64,000 nt of DNA from an uncultured Bacteroidia bacterium. GTDB lineage: Bacteria > Bacteroidota > Bacteroidia > Bacteroidales > F082. A program made the position numbers and the translations under genes. The stretch lies in the NCBI GenBank assembly GCA_902786745.1, contig CADADR010000001.1:186001-250000 (forward strand). The letters are read 5' to 3'. Of the stretch, positions 8,217 through 17,189 are shown piece after piece (the first letter of the stretch is position 1; each line of letters opens with the position of its first letter). The notes beneath the pieces are model-generated. The model ran no database searches and was not told the origin of the DNA. It saw nothing but the letters and a program-made list of their open reading frames with translations.

Positions 8217-9046
8217 GGTTGATAGAATTTAATCAAATTAACTTTTTCCTTTTCCGGCATGTAGATGACATTCGACATGAGCCAACCGGAATTGAGGCCC
8301 GAGCGGTTGAACCACGACACCTCGAAATACCAATCCTTGATCTGCAGGACGTGGAACTTCACCGAATCGACATGCTGGAACACAAGCCGACCTTTCTTGA
8401 TCTCGTAGAAAAACAGGGTCAGATAATCGGGCTGGAATTCTTTTGAGGCATAGTATTCGATGACATTGGGGTCTTGGAAGGCCTTGTAGATGTTCATGAA
8501 GTCGAGTTCGTGGCTCATGGGATGCAGGAAGTGCTTTTCTTTTTCGGCCATCTCACCACTAGGGAAGAGCTTGTTGAACTCTGAGAAATAGACGTTGGTG
8601 AGCACCCATTTTGATCCCAAGCCTTCCTTCTCAACGGCCAAAAAGAGCATCACATTGACGTCTTTTCCGTTGTATTTGAAGGTGGTGGAGACCTCCGAAT
8701 ACCAGCGGCCGCCGAGGAAAGTCATATACGACGAGTCGCTCTTGGTGACGTCCTCGATGAAATAGCGCTGCAATTCGGTCTGTGTGCCATATTTCTCCTG
8801 GTCGAAGAGGATGGGCAGCGACTTGCGACGCATCTCGTTGTTGCGGTATTTGGGGTCTTTGGGGTTGAGTTTGTAGCCAAACTGGTCTTCCTCGTAGTTG
8901 AACCTACGCATGAACTGACCCATCTGTTTGGTCATGGCATAGAGCTCGGTCTCATCCATCTTAAAATCGCCAATCGTCTGACCTGCAACAGGCCAGACGA
9001 AGGCGATAGTAAGTGCCAATAGGACAATATTTCTTACAATTCTCAT
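8213..9046 (-). CDS. Exported hypothetical protein
   Basis: 277 residues with an N-terminal signal peptide (RNIVLLALTIAFVWPVAGQ). The mature part has no motif I recognise. It contains alternating beta-rich stretches (for example WYSEVSTTFKYNGKDVNVMLFLAVEKE and WYFEVSWFNRSGLNSGWLMSNVIYMP) and ends in VNLIKFYQP. Its stop overlaps the start of the LRR gene by 4 bases and its start overlaps the upstream gene by 4 bases, so translation is probably coupled and the product probably works with the other three exported proteins. Confidence 0.7.
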   Translation of the reverse strand: MRIVRNIVLLALTIAFVWPVAGQTIGDFKMDETELYAMTKQMGQFMRRFNYEEDQFGYKLNPKDPKYRNNEMRRKSLPILFDQEKYGTQTELQRYFIEDVTKSDSSYMTFLGGRWYSEVSTTFKYNGKDVNVMLFLAVEKEGLGSKWVLTNVYFSEFNKLFPSGEMAEKEKHFLHPMSHELDFMNIYKAFQDPNVIEYYASKEFQPDYLTLFFYEIKKGRLVFQHVDSVKFHVLQIKDWYFEVSWFNRSGLNSGWLMSNVIYMPEKEKVNLIKFYQP

Positions 9047-9618
9047 CTATTCGTCGTTTCCTTGACGCGCATGTCGCCGAGCAACACGTCCCAGAAACCG
9101 ATGGTGCGGCCACCAATCTGGGTCTCTTTGCGCTTCACATAGACGGTGATGTCTTTCTTGGTGGTGTCTTTGTAAGCCAGGTTACCTTCCTTGTCATAGC
9201 CTCTGAAGGTCTGGAAGATGGTGATGACGCCCACATAGGTGCCGTCGGGCTGACGCTGAAGGTCGCTGACATACTCGATGTTGTACCACTCGATCTCGAC
9301 GCGGTCGTAGTTGAGGCGCATCAGGTGTTCCATGTACTTGCGGACACGGTAGTAGGTGATCTTGTTGGAACCCAGCGAAGAAACGCCAATCTCGGCATCG
9401 TTCATAAAGAGTTCCTCGGCGCGGTCGATGACGCGGTTGGCCTCGCTGAAAGGCGTTTCCTTCGATCCGACGATTTTGATGTATTTGCTCAGGTCTCTCA
9501 CCTTCTCCAAGGCAAGGCTATCGATGGCCTGCTTACGTTCGAAACTCAGTTCGTCCTGTGCCATGGCGCTACCCACAACGCACAAGGCAATCACTAATGT
9601 GGCAATGATCTTTTTCAT
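9043..9618 (-). CDS. Exported hypothetical protein, possibly NTF2-like
   Basis: 191 residues with signal peptide (KKIIATLVIALCVVGSAMAQ). The mature protein reads as helices followed by a curved sheet (AEELFMNDAEIGVSS ... RVEIEWYNIEYVSDL ... YVGVITIFQTFRGYDKEGN ... KKDITVYVKRKE), the order seen in NTF2/SnoaL-like folds, and it resembles in layout the N-terminal domain of the LRR protein two genes downstream. That resemblance is my reading, not an alignment score. Overlaps both neighbours by 4 bases. Confidence 0.65.
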   Translation of the reverse strand: MKKIIATLVIALCVVGSAMAQDELSFERKQAIDSLALEKVRDLSKYIKIVGSKETPFSEANRVIDRAEELFMNDAEIGVSSLGSNKITYYRVRKYMEHLMRLNYDRVEIEWYNIEYVSDLQRQPDGTYVGVITIFQTFRGYDKEGNLAYKDTTKKDITVYVKRKETQIGGRTIGFWDVLLGDMRVKETTNR

Positions 9619-10250
9619 CTCTTTATCAGTTCTATTTCGTTAATCTTTCCGCTGTTGTTGTATTTGATTTCGTGCACCTTCTCCGTGGCCTTCTTTTGGT
9701 CCTTCACATAGTTGAGGTACTGCTCGATGGTGGTCGGACGATCGTAGTCGTTGAAGCCCGCGTTCTGCTTGATGATGATGAGCACAGGCACATTGGGCGA
9801 CTCAAACATATCCAGGGTCTCGTTGATGATGCGGTTGGCCTGAGAGACGCTGCTGGCATGGGCTATGTTGTTGAAATTACGTCCAAGTACAACATCGGCG
9901 GCATTGGCTTTTTCGCGTTCTTCGGCGGCGCGACGCTCCTCTTCGTCTTTCTGGGCGCGCTCACGGGCGAGTTTCTTCTCCACCTGGAAGAGCAGGTCGT
10001 CGACTTCGGCGTTCTGCAAGTTCCAGTCCTTGATGGTCTGTACACGGGCTTCCTTCTCTTCGAGGCTCCAAAGGGTCTCGTCGTCGAGGATGGCGTTCAG
10101 GTCCTTCACGGCTTGTTCAACTCTTGATTTGTACTCGGCCTCAGCGGCTTCACGGGCAAGTCTCTTCTTGCTCTTGCAACTGGTGGTACCTCCCAGCGTG
10201 ATGAAAGCGGCCAGAAGAACCATCATGACGGTTGTGATTTTACTTTTCAT
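9615..10250 (-). CDS. Putative lipoprotein with coiled-coil segment
   Basis: 211 residues. The N-terminus is a lipoprotein signal with the acylated Cys in GGTTSCKSKK. A long charged helix follows (about residues 28-120, rich in Glu, Lys, Arg and Ala, with EEERRAAEEREKANA), likely a coiled coil, then a C-terminal globular part containing VPVLIIIKQNAGFNDYDRPTTIEQYLNYVKD. First gene of the four-gene exported cluster, with a -7 box about 50 bases upstream. A membrane-anchored periplasmic organiser is plausible; the function is unknown. Confidence 0.7.
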   Translation of the reverse strand: MKSKITTVMMVLLAAFITLGGTTSCKSKKRLAREAAEAEYKSRVEQAVKDLNAILDDETLWSLEEKEARVQTIKDWNLQNAEVDDLLFQVEKKLARERAQKDEEERRAAEEREKANAADVVLGRNFNNIAHASSVSQANRIINETLDMFESPNVPVLIIIKQNAGFNDYDRPTTIEQYLNYVKDQKKATEKVHEIKYNNSGKINEIELIKR

Positions 10251-10297
10251 TTTTTATCGAATTTTTCTCTATAACTCCAGATAATGCAAATAAATTG

Positions 10298-10305
10298 CAA
10301 AAGTA
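10298..10305 (-). promoter_or_regulatory. -7 box for the exported four-gene operon
   Basis: TACTTTTG followed by C on the minus strand, 48 bases before the start of the lipoprotein gene. Confidence 0.55.
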
Positions 10306-10354
10306 GTGCTTTTTTTCGTTGCACAGGGCGTTTTACGGCAAATTTAGTGCCAAA

Positions 10355-10924
10355 TCATCCCAGCGGTATCTTGTTGAGAACCTTATAAAAAGGTCCCGTG
10401 GGCTGCAGAAAACTCTGGAAATAGATCAGTTCCTTCACATCGGCATGGAGATAAGGCTTCTGCTCGATGCTGTTATAAATCTGCATAAAGAACTGTTTGT
10501 CAACAAGTTGTTTGATGCGGCACACGGTGAGATGCGGTACAAAGTTCTGTCGGTCGCGAAGATAGCCCAAGTCGTCGAAAGCATCCAAAAGGTCGGCCTC
10601 AAGGTCGAACAAAGCCTTGGGTTGGTCATTCATGCCAAGCCAAAGCACACGCGGCACATGGTTGCTACCGAAGAGTCCCGTGCGGTCGAAGTCCATCGTA
10701 AAAGGCTTGTGGTTTTTGGCCACTTTCTTGCAGGCCTCGACAATGGCAGGAATGTCGTCTTCGGGGGTCTCGCCCAAGAACTTCAACGTCAGGTGGATCT
10801 GATTGGTCTTCACATAGTTGATATAATGCTCATGCTGAAGGTTTTTCTTCAGTCTTTCCACCAATGCAGGAAATTCTGTGCCACAGGGGATGGAAATGGC
10901 AAGGAAGGTTCGTTTGGTTTTCAT
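10355..10924 (-). CDS. thpR: RNA 2',3'-cyclic phosphodiesterase (2H family)
   Basis: 189 residues, normal for the ThpR/LigT branch of the 2H phosphoesterases. Both catalytic tetrapeptides are present: HLTL at residues 44-47 and HLTV at 131-134. The opening KRTFLAISIP and WLGMND are also family-typical. The enzyme opens 2',3'-cyclic phosphate ends of RNA and acts in the cytoplasm, probably in RNA repair or turnover. It lies 40 bases below the M14 carboxypeptidase gene, with no obvious functional link. Confidence 0.92.
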   Translation of the reverse strand: MKTKRTFLAISIPCGTEFPALVERLKKNLQHEHYINYVKTNQIHLTLKFLGETPEDDIPAIVEACKKVAKNHKPFTMDFDRTGLFGSNHVPRVLWLGMNDQPKALFDLEADLLDAFDDLGYLRDRQNFVPHLTVCRIKQLVDKQFFMQIYNSIEQKPYLHADVKELIYFQSFLQPTGPFYKVLNKIPLG

Positions 10925-10964
10925 CGATTTGTATTTTGCTTCAAAACAGGTTTTTCGCCACTTT

Positions 10965-12710
10965 TTATCTCACCATTCCTATAGGATAGACCAGATAATT
11001 CTTATCGCAATAGGGCGAGCGTTCATAGAACCAGTTCATGACCTCGTATTGCGAGGGCTGCTGGCCTTTCGGGAAGGAGGCTTTCCAAGCGTTGAACTGC
11101 TCTTCGAGGAAGGGATCGGCGGCGAGCATGGCCTTGGCCATAGGCTCCATCTTATAGATTTCGAAATACTCCACGCGTTGCAACACATGGCTGAAGAAAC
11201 CCCACTCAAACAACGAGCCTTGCATCTCGGGTTCCAACAGGTTCATCAGCAGACGGACACCGTTTTGCGAGGTCTTCACCACAGCTGAGCCTTTTGGGAA
11301 GGTGACTTCCTTGGTGATCTCCTCGGCGTCGGCATGGGCCACACGGCAACGTCCTTCGGAGGGACGGGGCATAAACGACACGTTGCTGAAACGGTAGGTG
11401 TTGACGGTCAAGGTCTTTTCGCTCTTCAACAGATTCATTTCAAAACCATGTGCCTTGACGATGTCTATGACCTCACTATACTGCGCTGGGATAATGTATT
11501 CCTTGGGCACCGACAGGGTCTTCTCGGGTCGCGTGGAAAGCACCCGACGGACTTTGCGTGTTTCAGGGCGCGTCGTATCGTAGGCATAATACCAACTGCC
11601 GGTAAGGTCGCTCTGCACCGTATCGAAATGATAACCCATGAAGTTTTCCCAAATCGTGTCGTTCAACTCGGGTTGCATGTTGATGGGTATCTCCTTGAGG
11701 GTCAAGTCGTTTTTCTTGGCTTGGGTCAATGCTTTGTTGAAACCATCCTTATCGTCACGAATGATTCTCAGCGTCTCCACAATCATGTTGTAAGTCGACA
11801 GCACGCGGTCTCTGTAGGGTTTCAGCATGTGCGTCTCCAGCAAGATGCCGGGGCAGTTTCGCGCTGTGGTATAAGCCTCTGAGAACATAGCCGAAAAGCT
11901 CTCGTCATAAAGCGATGCCGTAGGGTCGCCCCAGGGTTGGAACTCGATATAGCGTGTGATAGGCATGCCATAGCGCATCATGGCAGGACCGATCTTGGGT
12001 TCCCATACCTCGCTCAGCCAAGCGGTTATCGAAGGATCGTAGTTGCCGAAATTCTCTACAGAATAAGTGGTTACGTATTGGTAATCGGCGCCATCGGTGG
12101 CATGGGTGTCGAAAAACAGGTCGGGCTGCCACTTGTTGAACAAAGCAGTAAAGGCCCTCAGCTCGGGCGAGTCGAGTTTGGTAAAATCGCGGTTGAGGTT
12201 CAGGCCTTGGCTATTCACGCGCCAGCCCATCTGCTTCGGACCGTTCTGGTTGATGCGGTTGTAAGGCGAGAAGTTGGCCAGTCCGTCAGGACTCAACACC
12301 GGGAGGAAGATGAAAGAGAAATCGTCCAAAAGGTCACGATGTTCTCTACCGTTCAACATATTGCGGACAAGGAGAAACATGGCATCCTTGCCATTGGGCT
12401 CACCGGGATGTATGCACGATTCCACCAAAATGATGTTCTTTCCGCTCCGACGGATCTTCTTCGGGTTAGTGTATCCTTTTTCATCTACTATCAACAGGGG
12501 TATGTCACGTCCTTGGGCGGTCTGCCCAATGGTTTGGTAATGCACTTCGTCAAATTGCTTGGCCAGCTGTTTGGCGAAACTAATCGTGCCTTCGTAACTG
12601 TCTGTCTCTAAAAAGCCTGACTTCTCGAAAGTGGTGGTCAGGTCGGCTTCTTTCTTCTGGCAAGCGGCCAGCAACAACAAAGCCATCAGGAAGGGAAAAC
12701 ATCTTTTCAT
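10965..12710 (-). CDS. M14 family zinc carboxypeptidase lipoprotein
   Basis: The frame is open from 12818, but the ATG at 12710 starts a lipoprotein signal (KRCFPFLMALLLLAACQ) and lies just below a -7 box, so I take it as the start (581 residues). Zinc ligands of the M14 fold are visible: HPGE in LVESCIHPGEPNGKDAMF, and a downstream His in LFFDTHATDGADYQY. The region GILLETHMLKPYRDR resembles the catalytic Glu segment. It should be an outer-membrane-anchored peptidase facing the periplasm or outside, cleaving peptides or peptidoglycan-derived peptides; the substrate is unknown. A long C-terminal beta-rich region follows the peptidase domain. Confidence 0.85.
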   Translation of the reverse strand: MKRCFPFLMALLLLAACQKKEADLTTTFEKSGFLETDSYEGTISFAKQLAKQFDEVHYQTIGQTAQGRDIPLLIVDEKGYTNPKKIRRSGKNIILVESCIHPGEPNGKDAMFLLVRNMLNGREHRDLLDDFSFIFLPVLSPDGLANFSPYNRINQNGPKQMGWRVNSQGLNLNRDFTKLDSPELRAFTALFNKWQPDLFFDTHATDGADYQYVTTYSVENFGNYDPSITAWLSEVWEPKIGPAMMRYGMPITRYIEFQPWGDPTASLYDESFSAMFSEAYTTARNCPGILLETHMLKPYRDRVLSTYNMIVETLRIIRDDKDGFNKALTQAKKNDLTLKEIPINMQPELNDTIWENFMGYHFDTVQSDLTGSWYYAYDTTRPETRKVRRVLSTRPEKTLSVPKEYIIPAQYSEVIDIVKAHGFEMNLLKSEKTLTVNTYRFSNVSFMPRPSEGRCRVAHADAEEITKEVTFPKGSAVVKTSQNGVRLLMNLLEPEMQGSLFEWGFFSHVLQRVEYFEIYKMEPMAKAMLAADPFLEEQFNAWKASFPKGQQPSQYEVMNWFYERSPYCDKNYLVYPIGMVR

Positions 12711-12730
12711 GCGTATAGGTTTTTGACCTA

Positions 12731-12738
12731 CAAAAGTA
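12731..12738 (-). promoter_or_regulatory. -7 box for the M14 peptidase
   Basis: TACTTTTG on the minus strand, 21 bases before the ATG at 12710. It supports that start over the longer frame beginning at 12818. Confidence 0.55.
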
Positions 12739-12832
12739 GCATTTTTATGCCGATTTTTTTCTCTTGTTTTCATTTTTTCTGGAAGGTAAAACAAAAAACC
12801 GTATTTTAGCCACTTCAAAAACCGACCTTATC

Positions 12833-13780
12833 ATGAACACTTACTCCATAGGAATCGACATTGGCGGCACCAACACCGACATTGGGCTGGTGCGCGACGA
12901 CGGCCATGTGATGGCCAAAAAGAACATCCCAACCAACAAGTATTTCGATGCCGACATCTACGTGTCCGACTTCTGCGAACAGATCAAACTACTGATGCAG
13001 GAAAACAACATCGAAGCCATCGACGGCATCGGCATTGCCGCACCCGTGGGCAACTACTATACGGGTTGCATCGAGAACGCCTCCAACCTGAATTTCAAGG
13101 GCGTGATTGACTTGGTGCGTATGACCAAATCGTACATCGACGTGCCGGTAGTGGTTTCCAACGACGCCAACGCTGCAGCCTATGGCGAGCTCGTTTACGG
13201 CGGTGCCAAAGACATGAAGCATTTCATCATGTTCACTCTCGGCACGGGCGTAGGCAGTGGCGTGGTGGTCGACGGCAAACTGGTGTTGGGCAAGACTGGC
13301 GGTGCAGGCGAGTTGGGCCACGCCATACTGATCCCCGAAGGACGTCAATGCGGCTGCGGCAACAAGGGTTGTTTGGAGACTTACTGCTCAGCCTCTGGCA
13401 TCTGCCGCACGGCTTTGGAGATGATGGAAAACATGCCTGAATATGACGGTGCACTCCGCAAGGTCGCTCCCGAGGAGCTCACCAGCAAGATGGTGGGCGA
13501 CGCCGCCAAATACGGTGATCCCTTAGCCATCAAGGTGTTTGAGAAGACAGGCTATCTGTTGGGCATCGCCATGGCCAACGCCGTCACTTTCAGTGGTCCT
13601 GAGGCCATCTTCCTGTTTGGTGGCCCGGTGAAGGCAGGCGACGTATTGCTCGAACCCGCTCGCAAGTCGTTCGAAGAGCATCTCTGCTTTATCTTCAAGG
13701 ACACTGTGGATATTCGTGTCTCTGAACTGCCCGACAACGACGCGGCCATCCTTGGCGCTGCGGCCTTGACGAAAGCATAA
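12833..13780 (+). CDS. ROK family sugar kinase (glucokinase-like)
   Basis: The longer frame from 12764 lacks a sensible N-terminus; the ATG at 12833 starts directly at the ATP-binding loop (SIGIDIGGTNTDIGLV). 315 residues, typical for ROK kinases. The ROK zinc motif CGCGNKGCLE is complete and preceded by GELGHAILIPEGRQ, and the catalytic Asp lies in VSNDANAAAYGE. It should phosphorylate glucose or a related hexose (ManNAc or allose are alternatives) in the cytoplasm. It is divergent from the M14 peptidase and ends at a strong bidirectional terminator. Confidence 0.9.
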   Translation: MNTYSIGIDIGGTNTDIGLVRDDGHVMAKKNIPTNKYFDADIYVSDFCEQIKLLMQENNIEAIDGIGIAAPVGNYYTGCIENASNLNFKGVIDLVRMTKSYIDVPVVVSNDANAAAYGELVYGGAKDMKHFIMFTLGTGVGSGVVVDGKLVLGKTGGAGELGHAILIPEGRQCGCGNKGCLETYCSASGICRTALEMMENMPEYDGALRKVAPEELTSKMVGDAAKYGDPLAIKVFEKTGYLLGIAMANAVTFSGPEAIFLFGGPVKAGDVLLEPARKSFEEHLCFIFKDTVDIRVSELPDNDAAILGAAALTKA

Positions 13781-13800
13781 TGGCAACTCGATTAAAACGA

Positions 13801-13832
13801 AGAAAGCCGCAAGTTTGCGGCTTTCTTTTTTA
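13801..13832. terminator. Bidirectional terminator between ROK kinase and Sel1 lipoprotein
   Basis: A perfect 12-bp inverted repeat (AGAAAGCCGCAA / TTGCGGCTTTCT, 13801-13812 and 13815-13826) followed by TTTTTT. It lies between two convergent stop codons (13780 and 13830), so it can end transcripts from both sides. Confidence 0.9.
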
Positions 13833-14738
13833 TTTATTGAAGTTTTTCTCCAAGAAATCCTTGGCCTCGGTCATGCCGCCGTCGCGGGCTTTTTGCATGA
13901 GCAGCTTGGCATAGGTTTGGTCTTGCTTCACGCCGTTACCAGAGTAATACAACAGGCCGAGACGGTATTGTGCATTGGCGATGTTATGGTCGGCGGCTTG
14001 GGTGTAATACTCCACGGCCTTGGCCATGTCTTTCTCTGTTCCCACACCGAAATAGTAACAGTCGCCCATCTGTGAGATGGCATAAATGTTGCCAGCATCA
14101 GCGGCGTCTTTCCACCACTTCAAGGCCTCCTTTTCGTCTTTCTCCACGCCCATGCCGTAGAAATAGCAGTTGCCGAGGTTGAGCATAGCCTGGTCGTCCT
14201 TGACCTGAGCGCCTTTTTGATACCACTCTAAAGCCTGTTGGGGATCGGCGGCCACGACGGTGCCCATACGATAGTAGTTGCCTATGAAGTTGTAGGCAGG
14301 ACCGTACTCCTGAGCCGCGGCTTTTCTATACCAAGCCAAAGCCTCTTTTGCATCTTGCTCCACACCCCAACCTTTTTCGTAACACACACCATATACATAT
14401 TGGAACTTGGCGTTGCCCTGCTCAGCCCTGTAGCGGATGCTGTCGATCTGCGAAGCCACCTGGTCACCAACCGACATCTTTTCGCCTTGAAGCTGGCTGA
14501 AATCGAGCGGCATGCCTTCTTCCAGTTTCAGGACAGGACCGTTTGGATCACCCAAAACGTTAGGATTAGCCCCACCCTTTTCTTGTACTTGGATTTGTTG
14601 CATGGGAGCAACGGGGACGCCCATCGGTACGTCCTTGTTCGCTTGCTCGGGCTGGGTTTGTGCTTGTTCCTTGTTGTCATTCTGGCCGCATGAAGCCATG
14701 ATCAGTGCGGCGGCAAATATCAAAAGGGTTTTCTTCAT
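13830..14738 (-). CDS. Sel1-repeat lipoprotein
   Basis: The ATG at 14738 (not the frame start at 14807) begins a lipoprotein signal, KKTLLIFAAALIMASCGQ. 302 residues: a Gln/Pro-rich linker (residues about 20-100) and then five consecutive Sel1-like repeats of 36 residues (pattern A..LG..Y..G.GV..D...A..WY.KAA). Sel1 repeats form an alpha-solenoid that mediates protein contacts. Expected to be anchored in the outer membrane, facing the periplasm. It is the downstream neighbour of the TonB-dependent receptor region but has its own -7 box. Confidence 0.85.
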   Translation of the reverse strand: MKKTLLIFAAALIMASCGQNDNKEQAQTQPEQANKDVPMGVPVAPMQQIQVQEKGGANPNVLGDPNGPVLKLEEGMPLDFSQLQGEKMSVGDQVASQIDSIRYRAEQGNAKFQYVYGVCYEKGWGVEQDAKEALAWYRKAAAQEYGPAYNFIGNYYRMGTVVAADPQQALEWYQKGAQVKDDQAMLNLGNCYFYGMGVEKDEKEALKWWKDAADAGNIYAISQMGDCYYFGVGTEKDMAKAVEYYTQAADHNIANAQYRLGLLYYSGNGVKQDQTYAKLLMQKARDGGMTEAKDFLEKNFNK

Positions 14739-14758
14739 TGTCATCATATTTAGAACTG

Positions 14759-14766
14759 CAAAAATA
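14759..14766 (-). promoter_or_regulatory. -7 box for the Sel1 lipoprotein
   Basis: TATTTTTG followed by C on the minus strand, 21 bases before the ATG at 14738. Confidence 0.5.
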
Positions 14767-14772
14767 CAGTTT

Positions 14773-17010
14773 TTATTTGATTTGGAAGCGAACGCCCAAA
14801 TAAGCACGGATACCAGAAAGCGGTCCCCAGACCATCGAAGCGTCGAAGTCTTCGCTGTTCGGATTGTCGGCCGAGATGATGGGATGGTCTTGTTTGTAGT
14901 TGGTCAGGTTCTCGCCACCGACATAGAGTTCCCAGCATTTGCCCAACTTCTTTGTGACCTGCGCATTCATGATGACATAGAAAGGCGAGCGCTCTATGTT
15001 CTGACCGTTGGCCACGGCAGTGGCGTTGCCACTCAAGTCGGGCACGCGGCTGTCGCCGTTGAATTGCGTCGTGAAGTCGAATTGCCAAGTGCCGGGGGCG
15101 TACGACATCGAAACCAAGCCCTTGTAGCGGTTGACGAAAGGCTTCTCGCGCAGTGTGTCGTTGATGGTCATCTTCACGTCGTTGTAGCGGAAGGCCAAGG
15201 TCAGGTCGAAGTCCTTGAAGATCTCGCAGTTGGCCTCGATTTGGGCGCTGTTGGAATACGACTTGCCGTTGAGGTTGTAGATGCGTATCTGGTGGGCGTC
15301 GGCATCGCGGTCGAGGACGATTTGGTTGACGAAGTCGGTGCGGTAGAAGTCGGCTTGGAGGACAATCTCACGCCAGCCGATGTCGATGCCTTTGGTAAGG
15401 TTGATGCCATAGTTCCAGGCCTCTTCCATCTTGGGCGTGTCAATGAAACGAATCATCCTCGATGAAGCCAACATGGTGGAGTTTTCAGCCAAGATGTTGG
15501 GGGAACGATAACCCTTTCCTGCTGAAAGGCGGACGGCAAATTCATCGTGAGTTTTGAACCTCACATGCAGACGGGGCGTGTAAAGCATCTTTTGGTAATA
15601 GGTGTTATAGTCGGCACGGAAGCCAGCGATGATGTTCCAATGGTGGTCGTCAGTGAAATTGTATTCCACAAAGGCTCCCGGGACTTGTTCGACACGTTGG
15701 AAAGTGCTGTCGTTTAAATGTTCATCATATTTGTCGTAGGTATAACTGGCACCTATGGAATAAGCGTGATGGTCATTCACGAGGTAGGAGTCAAACAACA
15801 GATTGCCATAGTAAGAGAGTTGGTTGGCATTGTAGTCGGTCAGACCATAGTAGGAGTCCATCTTGTGGTAAGTCACCTGATGCTGCGTGCCGAGACTGGT
15901 GTCTTTGCGATTGAAGTGGTAGCCCCCTTTGGCAAAAGCCTCATAACGCTCCGTATTGATGCCAATGCCATACAGATTGTAGCCTTCGTCAAGGCGATGC
16001 TCCGGATCGAAGTCCATTTGTCCGCCAAGTCGGGTTTCTTTCAAAGCCTTGAGGCCTAACTTACAACCGAAACGTCCCGTATGGGGGTGACTATAACGTA
16101 GGAAGACATTGTATTGTGTGGTCATCGGATCGTCAAGAAACGAGTCAGCGTTTTCATCCATTTTCATGTGGCTGTGACTCACATGGCCGAATAACATAAT
16201 GCCATCGTTCTTTCCCACTTTTACGCGACCGTTGAAGTTCAAGTCCGTCATCAACATCGAGTTGCCATAGAGGTTGACAAACACTTTCTCGCTCTTGTCG
16301 GGCATTGGCTCTTTGTAGTCCACATTGATTTGTCCCGTAATGGATTCGTAACCGTTTCTTACAGAAGATGTTCCTTTGGAGATCTGTATGCCATTCATCC
16401 AGTTACCAGGCACATAATTCAAGCCGAATGTCGAGGCCAATCCACGGAAATTGGGGATGATTTCGGTCATCATCTGAGTGTAAATGCCGCTCAATCCAAG
16501 CAATTGGATCTGTTTGGCGCCCGTGACGGCGTCACTATAGGCAACATCCACCGAGGCATTGTTCTCGAAACTGCCTGCAAGAGTACAACAGGCGGCACGC
16601 TTCAGGTTTTCGGAAGTGATTTCCTGCACAGCGATGGCTTTGATTGGGTTGATGAAAGAGGCTTTTTGTCGAGCTGCAATCTCCACCTCGTTCAGCATAT
16701 GGACGGCCTTGAATACATGGTCATAGTGCACTGGCTCCATCATGTGGTGGATGGTGTCGTTCTCATAACTGACACAACTGAACACAAGGCAGCCGATGCG
16801 CTCATGTAGCGGGATCTTGTAGTGTCCGTTAGCGTCGGTCACCGTGCCTTCGTTGACGATTTTCCAATACACATTCACGCCTGGCAGTGGCGTGCGTTGA
16901 CCGTTTTCGGCCTCTTCATATACCGTGCCTTCGATAAAGCCTTGGGCGAAAGTACTTGTGGCAAAGGCGAATAATAATAAGGTTATTAGGGTGAGTTGTT
17001 TGGTTTTCAT
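14773..17010 (-). CDS. TonB-dependent outer-membrane receptor
   Basis: 745 residues with signal peptide (KQLTLITLLLFAFATSTFAQ). An N-terminal carboxypeptidase-like domain (GFIEGTVYEE ... LPGVNVYWKIVNEGTVTDANGHYKI) is followed by a plug (about residues 110-230) and a 22-strand-type barrel ending in LGVRFQIK. There is no adjacent SusD-like gene, so it is not a typical glycan receptor. The gene directly upstream on the same strand encodes a small exported Cys/His-rich protein, a combination that points to uptake of a metal, with copper the most likely guess. The 180-bp gap between them holds a 129-bp palindromic element. Confidence 0.88.
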   Translation of the reverse strand: MKTKQLTLITLLLFAFATSTFAQGFIEGTVYEEAENGQRTPLPGVNVYWKIVNEGTVTDANGHYKIPLHERIGCLVFSCVSYENDTIHHMMEPVHYDHVFKAVHMLNEVEIAARQKASFINPIKAIAVQEITSENLKRAACCTLAGSFENNASVDVAYSDAVTGAKQIQLLGLSGIYTQMMTEIIPNFRGLASTFGLNYVPGNWMNGIQISKGTSSVRNGYESITGQINVDYKEPMPDKSEKVFVNLYGNSMLMTDLNFNGRVKVGKNDGIMLFGHVSHSHMKMDENADSFLDDPMTTQYNVFLRYSHPHTGRFGCKLGLKALKETRLGGQMDFDPEHRLDEGYNLYGIGINTERYEAFAKGGYHFNRKDTSLGTQHQVTYHKMDSYYGLTDYNANQLSYYGNLLFDSYLVNDHHAYSIGASYTYDKYDEHLNDSTFQRVEQVPGAFVEYNFTDDHHWNIIAGFRADYNTYYQKMLYTPRLHVRFKTHDEFAVRLSAGKGYRSPNILAENSTMLASSRMIRFIDTPKMEEAWNYGINLTKGIDIGWREIVLQADFYRTDFVNQIVLDRDADAHQIRIYNLNGKSYSNSAQIEANCEIFKDFDLTLAFRYNDVKMTINDTLREKPFVNRYKGLVSMSYAPGTWQFDFTTQFNGDSRVPDLSGNATAVANGQNIERSPFYVIMNAQVTKKLGKCWELYVGGENLTNYKQDHPIISADNPNSEDFDASMVWGPLSGIRAYLGVRFQIK

Positions 17011-17049
17011 TGGATTATAAAATTATGTTTTATGATTTGGTGTGTTGTT

Positions 17050-17178
17050 GAGATTCCCTGCGGGAATGGAGTAGTGTTTGATTTGTTAACCGCGGCGGAA
17101 AAACTTGTTACCTATTGGTTACATTATCAACCGCCGCAGTATACATAATGCATAACTCCATTCCCCAAGGGGAATCTC
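17050..17178. repeat. 128-bp palindromic element, copy 1
   Basis: Starts GAGATTCCC..GGGAATGGAG and ends CTCCATTCCCC..GGGGAATCTC, so the ends pair with each other, and each end is also a small hairpin. An inner pair GCGGCGG (17093-17099) / CCGCCGC (17131-17137) sits in AT-rich sequence. The same layout recurs at 48825 and 49975. Here it separates two co-directional genes. Confidence 0.85.
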
Positions 17179-17189
17179 ATCGGGTCTTA

